Of a DNA stretch of 8,019 nt, positions 1-6,039 are shown one piece after another. This stretch comes from Clostridia bacterium (GTDB taxonomy: Bacteria > Bacillota > Clostridia > Oscillospirales > CAG-272). Positions within the stretch are counted from its first letter, which is position 1; every line of letters begins with the position of its first letter. The notes under the pieces were generated by a model. It was not told where the DNA came from and did no database searches. It saw only the letters and a program-made list of their open reading frames with translations. The stretch covers positions 1-8,019 of the forward strand of contig JAFYMA010000258.1 in assembly GCA_017556845.1 (NCBI GenBank). Direction: 5' to 3'. A program made the translations under genes and the position numbers.

Positions 1-202
1 CGTCCGTCATTTTATCAAGCTTTGACTTGTCGCATTCAAGAACGGGAATGTGACGCTCATGAGCTAAAGCTATAAGCTGACCGAGCGAGCCGCTTTTCTC
101 CGAGCGTATAACGAATATCTTATCAGTTTCAGTTCCTTTTTTTAACAGCTCGCGTACGGCGTTTCTGCCGTAAACGATATTTTCTTTATTTTCAAGTTCC
201 AT
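1..202 (-). CDS. rlmB: 23S rRNA 2'-O-ribose methyltransferase, RlmB/TrmH (SpoU) family, N-terminal part
   Basis: This is the first 67 codons of a minus-strand gene that runs off the left edge of the window. The protein begins MELENKENIVYGRNAVRELL. The YGRNAV-x-E-L-L opening followed by a short alpha/beta stretch is typical of the small substrate-binding domain (L30e-like) in front of the SPOUT methyltransferase domain of RlmB and related TrmH proteins. RlmB methylates the 2'-OH of G2251 in the 23S rRNA peptidyl-transferase loop using S-adenosylmethionine. The catalytic knotted domain is outside the window, so the exact substrate (23S rRNA or a tRNA) is inferred from the N-terminal domain alone. 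The ATG at 202 is supported by a GGAG Shine-Dalgarno sequence 7 nt upstream. The gene is divergent from ispE, and a promoter candidate lies in the shared gap. Confidence 0.83.
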   Translation of the reverse strand, partial: MELENKENIVYGRNAVRELLKKGTETDKIFVIRSEKSGSLGQLIALAHERHIPVLECDKSKLDKMTD

Positions 203-232
203 AATTAACTCCGAATTTCAGTATGATTATTT

Positions 233-261
233 ATAATAACACAAAAAAACGTTTTTGTACA
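233..261 (-). promoter_or_regulatory. Candidate sigma-A promoter for rlmB (minus strand)
   Basis: Read on the minus strand, TGTACA (261-256, 4 of 6 matches to TTGACA) is followed after 17 nt by TATTAT (238-233, 5 of 6 matches to TATAAT). A TG dinucleotide one base upstream of the -10 makes it an extended -10. A start near position 226 would leave a leader of about 24 nt before the ATG at 202. The match is weaker than the ispE promoter and the region is very AT-rich, so an alternative -10 (TATAAT at 273-268, without a good -35) cannot be excluded. Confidence 0.45.
241..258. repeat. Short inverted repeat in the divergent promoter gap
   Basis: A perfect 7-bp inverted repeat, ACAAAAA (241-247) and TTTTTGT (252-258), has an AACG loop. 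It overlaps the spacer and the edge of the -35 of the candidate rlmB promoter. It could be a protein-binding site, but A/T runs make such repeats common by chance. Confidence 0.3.
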
Positions 262-315
262 CATATAATTATAAAAATTTACAATATTCTTTATTTGCAA
301 CGCGAGTAATTCGGG

Positions 316-344
316 TTGACAACGATACAGAAAAGTGCTATAAT
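316..344 (+). promoter_or_regulatory. Strong sigma-A promoter of ispE
   Basis: TTGACA (316-321) is a perfect -35 and TATAAT (339-344) a perfect -10. The spacer is exactly 17 nt, and TG at 336-337 adds an extended -10. Transcription should start near 351, giving a leader of about 22 nt that contains only the AGAGG ribosome site (362-366), 6 nt before the ispE ATG. Both hexamers being perfect predicts a strong, largely constitutive promoter. Confidence 0.92.
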
Positions 345-372
345 CAATGCAAATTATTAACAGAGGTTTTTT

Positions 373-1221
373 ATGAACTGCAAAAATATATCAGCTTATG
401 CCAAGATCAATTTATTTCTCGAGGTTATCGGCCGCTTGCCTGATGGATATCACCTTTTGCAAAGCGTTATGCATTCCGTCGACATCAGCGACAGCGTTAC
501 AGTATCGCTCAATAATAGCGGACAGTATACCGTAAATTGTTCTTCCGGCGATATACCGCCTGAAAGTAATCTTGCAATCAAGGCGGCAAAATGCTTTTAC
601 GAAAATTCTAATGCCGATTTTACGGGTGTACATATTGACATTGAAAAACGTATACCGATGTGCGCAGGTCTTGCGGGCGGATCTACCGATGCTGCAGCCG
701 TATTCGTTGTTCTTAACGATCTTCACGGAGAAATCTTTTCACGGGAGCACCTCTGTGCTCTCGGTAAAAAGGTCGGCGCGGACGTTCCGTTCTGCATACT
801 CGGAAAGGCTGCATTTGCCCAGGGAATAGGAGAGGTGTTAGCTCCGATAGAGCCTCTGCCCGAATGTTATATCGTCGTAGCTATCGGAAACGGCGAGGAG
901 ATAAGCACGAAGTGGGCTTTTTCTCAGCTTGATAATGATACTGACAGAGAAATACAGAATGTTGAAGGCATACTTGATGCCATGAGCAGCGGCGATCTTG
1001 AATGTATCAGTTCAAGGCTTTACAATGTTTTTGAAACGGTCTCGCCGCATAATCAGCAGATCAAAAGCATAATGATGAAGCATTCGGCGTGCGGTGTTTT
1101 GATGAGTGGAAGCGGTCCTTCCATATTTGGATTGTTCAAAACGGAGAACGATGCAAAAAATGCAGAGCAGGAGCTTAAAAACGCGGGTAACAGAGCATTT
1201 TTCTGCAAGCCTATAAGATGA
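373..1221 (+). CDS. ispE: 4-diphosphocytidyl-2-C-methyl-D-erythritol kinase (IspE)
   Basis: IspE phosphorylates the 2-hydroxyl of CDP-methylerythritol with ATP, the fourth step of the MEP route to IPP and DMAPP, in the cytoplasm. The 282-residue protein has normal family length and the GHMP-kinase layout. The N-terminal AYAKINLFLEV segment carries Lys11, equivalent to the conserved active-site lysine. The glycine-rich ATP loop PMCAGLAGGSTDAAA spans 95-109. GADVPF at 135-140 holds Asp137, the catalytic-base position. The third GHMP motif MSGSGPS is at 254-260. The start at 373 is fixed by AGAGG 6 nt upstream and a perfect promoter. A hairpin terminator follows directly, so the gene is probably transcribed alone, next to the divergent rlmB. 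In many Firmicutes ispE sits near purR and veg; neither neighbour is visible here. Confidence 0.97.
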   Translation: MNCKNISAYAKINLFLEVIGRLPDGYHLLQSVMHSVDISDSVTVSLNNSGQYTVNCSSGDIPPESNLAIKAAKCFYENSNADFTGVHIDIEKRIPMCAGLAGGSTDAAAVFVVLNDLHGEIFSREHLCALGKKVGADVPFCILGKAAFAQGIGEVLAPIEPLPECYIVVAIGNGEEISTKWAFSQLDNDTDREIQNVEGILDAMSSGDLECISSRLYNVFETVSPHNQQIKSIMMKHSACGVLMSGSGPSIFGLFKTENDAKNAEQELKNAGNRAFFCKPIR

Positions 1222-1224
1222 ATA

Positions 1225-1264
1225 TTAAGTAATACGGCAGAGTCATCTGCCGTATTTTGCTTAA
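1225..1264 (+). terminator. Hairpin terminator after ispE
   Basis: A perfect 10-bp stem, AATACGGCAG (1231-1240) and CTGCCGTATT (1247-1256), closes a 6-nt loop and begins 9 nt after the ispE stop codon. An outer TTAAG (1225-1229)/CTTAA (1260-1264) pairing can extend it across a small internal loop. The downstream side is only moderately T-rich (ATTTTGCTT), so termination may be partial. Confidence 0.65.
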
Positions 1265-1266
1265 AA

Positions 1267-1287
1267 AAATCAATTTTCTATTGATTT
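1267..1287. repeat. Inverted repeat overlapping the -35 of the operon promoter
   Basis: AAATCAAT (1267-1274) and ATTGATTT (1280-1287) form a perfect 8-bp inverted repeat around a TTTCT centre. The right arm contains the TTGATT used as the -35 (1281-1286), and an AT-rich, T-heavy run follows to 1298. Two readings are possible. It may be an operator for a dimeric regulator of the downstream operon, or a second, AT-only hairpin reinforcing termination of ispE. Confidence 0.4.
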
Positions 1288-1309
1288 ATTTATTTTTTCG
1301 TGATATAAT
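1281..1309 (+). promoter_or_regulatory. Sigma-A promoter of the decarboxylase-holB-ricT-glycosyltransferase operon
   Basis: TTGATT (1281-1286, 4 of 6 matches) is followed after 17 nt by a perfect TATAAT (1304-1309) with an extended TG at 1301-1302. The predicted start near 1316 gives a leader of about 55 nt before the ATG at 1372. It is the only clear promoter before 5929, and the four downstream genes are tightly packed, so it probably drives all of them. Confidence 0.75.
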
Positions 1310-1362
1310 AAACAAAATAATGGGAAAGTATGCGGTAATGTTGTATGTGTGAAAAAACGAAT

Positions 1363-1367
1363 GGGGA
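1363..1367 (+). promoter_or_regulatory. Ribosome binding site that decides the decarboxylase start
   Basis: GGGGA lies 4-5 nt before the ATG at 1372. The alternative in-frame ATG at 1345 has no purine-rich site at a usable distance; the nearest, GGGAAAG at 1322-1328, is too far upstream. This favours 1372, although the spacing is on the short side. Confidence 0.5.
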
Positions 1368-1371
1368 ATAT

Positions 1372-2685
1372 ATGGGTATATGCGATATGCTCCGTTCTTA
1401 TGCACAAGATGAAAATACAAGACTTCATATGCCGGGACACGGCGGAGTCGGAATTATGGATCTTTCGTATGAATACGACGTTACCGAAAATGCCAGAACC
1501 GACAATTTGTACGATCCGTCAGACGGCGGATACGTCGATTCAACGCTCCGAATGATAGAGCAAACGTATGGATCAACGGCGAGCATTATTTCTGCACACG
1601 GCGCTACTGCGGCTATTCAGTCGTCTGTATACTGCTGCAGAGTACTTAAGGGCAAGCGCTTTTTCGTACATCGGAAATGTCATGCTTCGGTCATAAATGC
1701 TCTTACGATGTGCGATTGCGAAATGACGTATTTTACTGACATTACGCATCTTGATTTTATGCTTGATCATCCGTGCGATGCAACTGTTATTCTCACAAGC
1801 CCCGATTATTACGGCGATATTGAGCCTGTGAGTAAATATTCGGATTTGTGCAAAAAATACGGCGCATATCTTATAGTTGACAATTCACACGGCGCACATT
1901 TGCTATGGTGTAAGGATAATATGCATCCGCTGACGCTCGGTGCTGATTTTTGTATTGATTCGATGCACAAGACGACGCCGACGCTTACGGGCGGTGCGTT
2001 GCTCCATTCGGTGAAATGCAAAAGAGATCTTATGCTTAAGGGCGTACGTTTGTTTGCATCCACATCACCGTCATATCTTATCGCCGCCTCAGTCGAAAAA
2101 AGCGTTCAGCTTATGAACGATAAGGGAAAAGAGCTTCTTTTGAGGCTTGAATCGGAAATATCCGATATTGAAGATCCGTTGAAGTCTATCGGATTTTGCA
2201 GATATAAAAGCGAATTATACGATCCCTGCAGACTGACTGTTGAATCGCAGTGTCATAACGGTAAATACTACGATATGACCAAGGTGTGCGACTATCTTGC
2301 AGAAAACGGAGTTGTAGCCGAATTTGCAAGTAAAGATAAATGTGTTTTTATCGTTCCCGTTTTTACAAAGAGAAGCGATCTTCAAAAACTGCTTACGGTT
2401 TTGGAATCGTTTACGAAAAAATATAAGCCCGATTGCGATAATAAATTTTGTAACGTTTTTCCGATACCGAAAAGATCTATCGGAATAAGACGGGCACTTC
2501 TTTCTCGCAGTGAGAAAATGCCGCTTGATATAGCGATAGGAAAGGTGTCAGCAGAGATAAAATACGTCTATCCGCCGGGAATACCGATAGTTTTGCCGGG
2601 CGACGTAATAGATGAAAAAACTGCTTTGATCCTTGCAGAAAATAAAATAACGGATATAGAAGTTGTATCAGATGAAGAAGGTTAA
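1372..2685 (+). CDS. Orn/Lys/Arg decarboxylase-family PLP enzyme (YaaO-like)
   Basis: This is a fold-type I PLP enzyme of the Orn/Lys/Arg decarboxylase major-domain family. With the ATG at 1372 it has 437 residues. The start MGICDMLRSYA leading into LHMPGHGG (18-25) matches how family members begin, so the in-frame ATG at 1345 (446 residues) is less likely. Visible motifs are the phosphate-binding loop region SAHGATAA (74-81), DNSHGAH (170-176) with Asp170 for the pyridine nitrogen, SMHKT (197-201) with Lys200 as the Schiff-base lysine, and a C-terminal YPPGIP (400-405). The family usually has DEAHGAH; here Glu-Ala is replaced by Asn-Ser. There are 18 cysteines, many for a cytosolic PLP enzyme. 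Substrate is unknown: arginine, lysine or ornithine decarboxylation, or another amino-acid reaction, are all possible. The next gene, holB, overlaps its 3' end by 14 nt. Bacillus yaaO occupies a similar place upstream of tmk and holB. Confidence 0.9.
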   Translation: MGICDMLRSYAQDENTRLHMPGHGGVGIMDLSYEYDVTENARTDNLYDPSDGGYVDSTLRMIEQTYGSTASIISAHGATAAIQSSVYCCRVLKGKRFFVHRKCHASVINALTMCDCEMTYFTDITHLDFMLDHPCDATVILTSPDYYGDIEPVSKYSDLCKKYGAYLIVDNSHGAHLLWCKDNMHPLTLGADFCIDSMHKTTPTLTGGALLHSVKCKRDLMLKGVRLFASTSPSYLIAASVEKSVQLMNDKGKELLLRLESEISDIEDPLKSIGFCRYKSELYDPCRLTVESQCHNGKYYDMTKVCDYLAENGVVAEFASKDKCVFIVPVFTKRSDLQKLLTVLESFTKKYKPDCDNKFCNVFPIPKRSIGIRRALLSRSEKMPLDIAIGKVSAEIKYVYPPGIPIVLPGDVIDEKTALILAENKITDIEVVSDEEG

Positions 2686-3682
2686 AATTGACCGTTTATA
2701 CGGCAATGAAACAATAAAAAAATATATTGAGGACAGAATAAACGGCGGCAATCTTTTTCATGCAGTGATCCTGTCGGGAAAAGAGGGAAACGGTAAAAGT
2801 ACTCTTGCAAAGCAGATAATTTCTGCTATCGCGTGCCGCTCTCAAATAGCTCCGTGCGGTCAGTGCGATGCGTGCAAAAAGATATTGAACGATGAATGTG
2901 TCGATATTCATATCATCAAACTGCCGGAAGGCAGAAGCTTCGTTCCGATAGACAGCGTGAGAGCCATTTACGATACCGTTGCATATAAGCCGAATGACCT
3001 GGATTTCAAGGTGTACCTGATACAAAAGGGTGATAAAATGCTTCCGCAGGCGCAGAATGCATTGCTTAAGCTGCTTGAAGAACCACCGGAGAACGTATAC
3101 TTTTTTATTCTTTGTGAGGATGAAAAAAAGCTTTTGCCGACTATCCGTTCGCGGTGTGAGGTCTTTCGCCTGCAGGAGTTTTCAGCAGAAGAGCTGCTGA
3201 AATATCTTCAGGATAATTATGAGTACGGCGACCACAAAGCCGCTTCATCACTTGCGCAGGGCTCTCTCGGCTTGGCAGTCAAGATGCTCAGCGGCGATGA
3301 CCCTGCAATAAAACGCAGACAAATTTCCGACAGACTCGTTGAGCTTTTGCTTGACAGATCCGTAAGTGAATTTGAATTTATCGCGTTTCAATATGAAAAC
3401 ATCAAATCTTTGCAGGAGCTTTTTGAAATATATAAGCTTTTGCTTTCCGCATTGCGAGATATCCTTGCCGCAAAGGAAAGCGACAGCGCAGAGCTTTTGT
3501 ATTACGAAAATACCGAAAAGCTTGATGATTATGCAAACCGCTATTCGTCATTTACACTGGCTTCGATGTGTAAGGCTATGTTGGACGTTTTGTCCAATGA
3601 AGCTGTGAATACACGCTTGCCTCTTACGATAACGGGTGCATCTTCAAAGCTTTGGGATATGAAATTTAACGGAGAAAAATAA
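2672..3682 (+). CDS. holB: DNA polymerase III subunit delta' (clamp loader)
   Basis: HolB is the delta' subunit of the clamp loader, which with delta and tau/gamma places the beta sliding clamp on primed DNA. The 336-residue length fits delta' and excludes the longer DnaX. From the ATG at 2672, the AAA+ features are a Walker A GKEGNGKS (36-43), a zinc module of Cys55, Cys62, Cys65 and Cys68, LLKLLEEPP (131-139) and the SRC sensor motif (160-162). The C-terminal half is the helical collar expected for clamp-loader subunits. An in-frame TTG at 2663 would add three residues, but the ATG is preferred, with a weak GAAG site ahead of it. The gene starts 14 nt inside the decarboxylase gene and its stop shares one base with the ricT start, so translation is probably coupled. 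In many Firmicutes tmk, yaaQ and yaaR precede holB; none is present here. Confidence 0.95.
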   Translation: MKKVKIDRLYGNETIKKYIEDRINGGNLFHAVILSGKEGNGKSTLAKQIISAIACRSQIAPCGQCDACKKILNDECVDIHIIKLPEGRSFVPIDSVRAIYDTVAYKPNDLDFKVYLIQKGDKMLPQAQNALLKLLEEPPENVYFFILCEDEKKLLPTIRSRCEVFRLQEFSAEELLKYLQDNYEYGDHKAASSLAQGSLGLAVKMLSGDDPAIKRRQISDRLVELLLDRSVSEFEFIAFQYENIKSLQELFEIYKLLLSALRDILAAKESDSAELLYYENTEKLDDYANRYSSFTLASMCKAMLDVLSNEAVNTRLPLTITGASSKLWDMKFNGEK

Positions 3683-4800
3683 TGTCTGAGATCAAAACGA
3701 ATAAGAATAAGAATTTCGGCTATAAAAAGGGATATCGCAAGCCCGTTAATAATAAATCTGCGGCTGATAAGGAAGAAAACGTATCGTCTGCCAACAATTC
3801 GAAAGCACCGAAACGGACAGATTATACCCCACCGGTAATTGAAATACCTTCGGATATGATCCCTATGCCGCAGACACCTGTTGTTGAAAAGGAATACGAT
3901 CTGACGTTTAACGGTGAGTTCGTCACCGTTATCGAAGAGCCGAAAGAAAAAACGTATGAAATAGTAGGAGTAAAATTTGACAACTCCGAAAAGGTATACT
4001 ATTTCGATCCGAAGGAAAATAAATATGCGATCGGAGATCACGTTATCGTAGAAACGGCAAGAGGGCTTGAATTCGGCGAGATCACGGTTGAAAACAAATG
4101 TGTGCCTGAAAAAGAAGTAGTTTTGCCGCTTCGCAGTGTAGTGCGCCTTGCAACCGATGAGGACGAGGCTAAAAACAAAGAGAACGCCGAAAAGGAAAAG
4201 CAGGCGCTTATCGAATGTGAAAAGCTCGTTTTGAAGCACGAATTGCCGATGAAGCTCGTAGAAGCTGAATATACGTTTGATAATACAAAGCTGTTGTTTT
4301 ATTTCACTTCCGATTCAAGAGTTGACTTCAGAGAGCTTGTAAAGGATCTTGCCTCTTTGTTCAAAACAAGGATAGAATTAAGACAGATCGGAATACGTGA
4401 CGAGGCTAAAATGATGGGCGGACTCGGCATATGCGGAAGAGTTTTCTGCTGTAAAGCATTTCTTGCCGATTGCGGTCAGGTATCAATGAAAATGGCAAAG
4501 GAGCAGAATCTTTCGCTTAACTCAGCGAAGATATCGGGAACTTGCGGAAGGCTTATGTGCTGCCTTAAATTTGAGCACGAAACGTACGAGGAGGAAGCAA
4601 GATTGACACCTAAGATAGATTCCTTGGTTCGTACGCCCGACGGCGACGGAGTTGTAGTTGATTCAGCACCGCTTGCAGGCACGGTTATCGTACGTCTATC
4701 CTCAGCTCCGGATGCACCGCCTAAGCAGTATCACAGAGATGACGTAAAAAGCATCGGATACGTAAAGCGAGAGAAAAACGAAGCAGAGGCGAAAAACTGA
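3682..4800 (+). CDS. ricT: PSP1-domain protein RicT (YaaT), iron-sulfur partner of RNase Y
   Basis: RicT belongs to the Y-complex (RicA-RicF-RicT), which in Bacillus subtilis binds [4Fe-4S] clusters, steers RNase Y-dependent mRNA maturation and affects sporulation, competence and biofilm formation. The PSP1 domain lies around 120-232, beginning with VETARGLEFGEI. The C-terminal cysteine region has two copies of one motif, CGRVFCC (251-257) and CGRLMCC (288-294), plus Cys264. These supply six paired ligand candidates, all intact. At 372 residues it is about 100 longer than Bacillus YaaT. Most of the excess is an N-terminal tail of about 85 residues, rich in Lys, Asn and Pro and probably disordered; a short charged tail ends the protein. 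The start at 3682 overlaps the holB stop by one base (TAATG), with GGAG 7 nt upstream. RicA and RicF are not in the window. Confidence 0.95.
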   Translation: MSEIKTNKNKNFGYKKGYRKPVNNKSAADKEENVSSANNSKAPKRTDYTPPVIEIPSDMIPMPQTPVVEKEYDLTFNGEFVTVIEEPKEKTYEIVGVKFDNSEKVYYFDPKENKYAIGDHVIVETARGLEFGEITVENKCVPEKEVVLPLRSVVRLATDEDEAKNKENAEKEKQALIECEKLVLKHELPMKLVEAEYTFDNTKLLFYFTSDSRVDFRELVKDLASLFKTRIELRQIGIRDEAKMMGGLGICGRVFCCKAFLADCGQVSMKMAKEQNLSLNSAKISGTCGRLMCCLKFEHETYEEEARLTPKIDSLVRTPDGDGVVVDSAPLAGTVIVRLSSAPDAPPKQYHRDDVKSIGYVKREKNEAEAKN

Positions 4801-4801
4801 T

Positions 4802-5929
4802 ATGAAATTTCTTGTTATGTCCGTTACTGCAGGTGAAGGCCATAATATCACGGCAAGTGCGATAAAAGAGGGTTTTGAGCATCTTGGCCACGAATGTCAG
4901 ATACTTGATACGTACGATTATATAAACAGACTGCTCGCAAAATCGCTCGATAAGGGATACCTTTCTGCTACGAAATACCTGGAGTCGTGGTATGCTAAGG
5001 GCTATAAATGGTTTGAGGATATAGGCCCCGAAAGCGATTTCAGAACGGTTTTCAGAGCAACGCACGCAGTCGTTGCAAAAAAAATAATAAGCTATATTTA
5101 CGATTATGCACCGGATGCAATATTCGTTACACATTCATTTGCCGCCTCGTTGCTTGATGTCATCCGTGAAAAGTATATAATCGGATGCAAAATATACGGC
5201 ATAGTAACTGATTTTTGTATGCATCCGTTCTGGGAAGAGGCTACCCGGATAGATTACGTTGTCATAGCTAACGAGCTTTTGGAGCATCAAGCAAGAAAAA
5301 AAGGATTCAGTAAAGAACAGATATTGCCGTTTGGCATTCCGATCAAACTGAAATTTGACAAAAAATGCACCGCCGACGAAAAAAGGCAGCTGAGAAAAAA
5401 GCATGGATTTGATGAAAACTTGCTTACGGTCATCGTTATGGGCGGCAGTATGGGATTCGGCAATATTGAGAATAATATTTCTATGTTGGACACGCTTGAC
5501 CTTGATATGCAAATAGGCGTTGTTTGCGGCAAAAATCAGAAAATGTTCAGCAGCCTTTCCGAAATGACGTTCAAAAAGAACGTCAGAATATTCAGCTATA
5601 TTGACTTTGTGGACGAGCTTATGGAATGTGCTGATATATTTGTTTCAAAGCCGGGCGGTCTCACAACGTCCGAGGCTCTTGCCAAGGGGCTTGCCATGGT
5701 GATAGTAAACCCAATTCCCGGTATTGAGGACAGAAACGCGGATTTCCTATGCAATAACGGTGTTGCAATGCGTGTTACCGATGCGTGCGATATTTCCGAT
5801 ATTATTTTTCAATATTTCAGATTTCCCGAAAAGCTTGATAATATGAGAAATAATATCTCTATCATAGCAAAACCGTCGTCTACACTTGACTTGTGTCGGT
5901 TTGCTGAAAAAAGAGTCGTAAAAGATTGA
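4802..5929 (+). CDS. Glycosyltransferase of the MGDG synthase/UgtP (GT28) type
   Basis: This 375-residue protein has the two-domain GT-B layout of the MGDG synthase and processive diacylglycerol glucosyltransferase family. The N-terminal acceptor domain opens with a short hydrophobic strand and TAGEGHNITASAI (9-21), a variant of the family's glycine-rich GxGH loop. It also has TDFCMHPFW (146-154), matching the TD...HPxW signature. The C-terminal nucleotide-sugar domain has GGSMGFGN (214-221), KPGGLTTSEALAKG (283-296) and a PIPGIEDRN segment (314-322). By family, it should transfer glucose or galactose from a UDP-sugar to a lipid at the inner membrane face. Donor and acceptor are inferred, and a MurG-like role is less likely. 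No transmembrane helix or signal peptide is evident. Its ATG follows the ricT stop by one base, with AGAGG at 4785-4789. It sits where Bacillus has yabA. Confidence 0.85.
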   Translation: MKFLVMSVTAGEGHNITASAIKEGFEHLGHECQILDTYDYINRLLAKSLDKGYLSATKYLESWYAKGYKWFEDIGPESDFRTVFRATHAVVAKKIISYIYDYAPDAIFVTHSFAASLLDVIREKYIIGCKIYGIVTDFCMHPFWEEATRIDYVVIANELLEHQARKKGFSKEQILPFGIPIKLKFDKKCTADEKRQLRKKHGFDENLLTVIVMGGSMGFGNIENNISMLDTLDLDMQIGVVCGKNQKMFSSLSEMTFKKNVRIFSYIDFVDELMECADIFVSKPGGLTTSEALAKGLAMVIVNPIPGIEDRNADFLCNNGVAMRVTDACDISDIIFQYFRFPEKLDNMRNNISIIAKPSSTLDLCRFAEKRVVKD

Positions 5930-5955
5930 TTATTGTAAGAAATTACATCTATTAT
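5926..5955 (+). promoter_or_regulatory. Possible promoter upstream of pfkA
   Basis: TTGATT (5926-5931) overlaps the stop of the glycosyltransferase gene and is followed after 18 nt by TATTAT (5950-5955, 5 of 6 matches). A start near 5962 would give pfkA a leader of about 78 nt. The gap holds no GC-rich terminator, so read-through from the upstream operon is also possible. The sequence is AT-rich and this match could be chance. Confidence 0.35.
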
Positions 5956-5985
5956 TAATGAATAATTAATATTTGTATGTTACGA

Positions 5986-6018
5986 TTAGTTGTTTAAACA
6001 GAAATGTTTTGTAACTAA
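5986..6018 (+). promoter_or_regulatory. Two-tier hairpin in the pfkA leader
   Basis: An inner AAACA (5996-6000)/TGTTT (6005-6009) stem is capped by a GAAA tetraloop. An outer TTAGTT (5986-5991)/AACTAA (6013-6018) stem surrounds it across a 4-by-3 internal loop. The structure ends 9 nt before the GAGG ribosome site (6028-6031). All pairs but two are A-U or G-U-poor weak pairs, so stability is modest. A role in mRNA stability or as a DNA operator is speculation. Confidence 0.3.
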
Positions 6019-6039
6019 CTTTGTATTGAGGTAAGGAAA

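Noticed and set aside
255..443. A 62-codon plus-strand frame covering the ispE promoter
   Set aside because: It starts inside the divergent promoter region, has no ribosome site, and runs out of frame into ispE. It is a shadow.
2663..2671. TTG start for holB three codons upstream of the ATG
   Set aside because: It adds only three residues, uses a rarer start codon and has no better ribosome site than the ATG at 2672.
3541..4239. A 232-codon open frame on the minus strand
   Set aside because: It lies opposite holB and ricT, both with clear family motifs and coupled starts. Its translation is rich in Arg, Phe and Tyr without recognisable motifs, as expected of an antisense shadow.
5951..5966. 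ATTATT/AATAAT hairpin after the glycosyltransferase gene as a terminator
   Set aside because: The stem is six A-T pairs with no G-C pair and no T-tract, so it is too weak to terminate.
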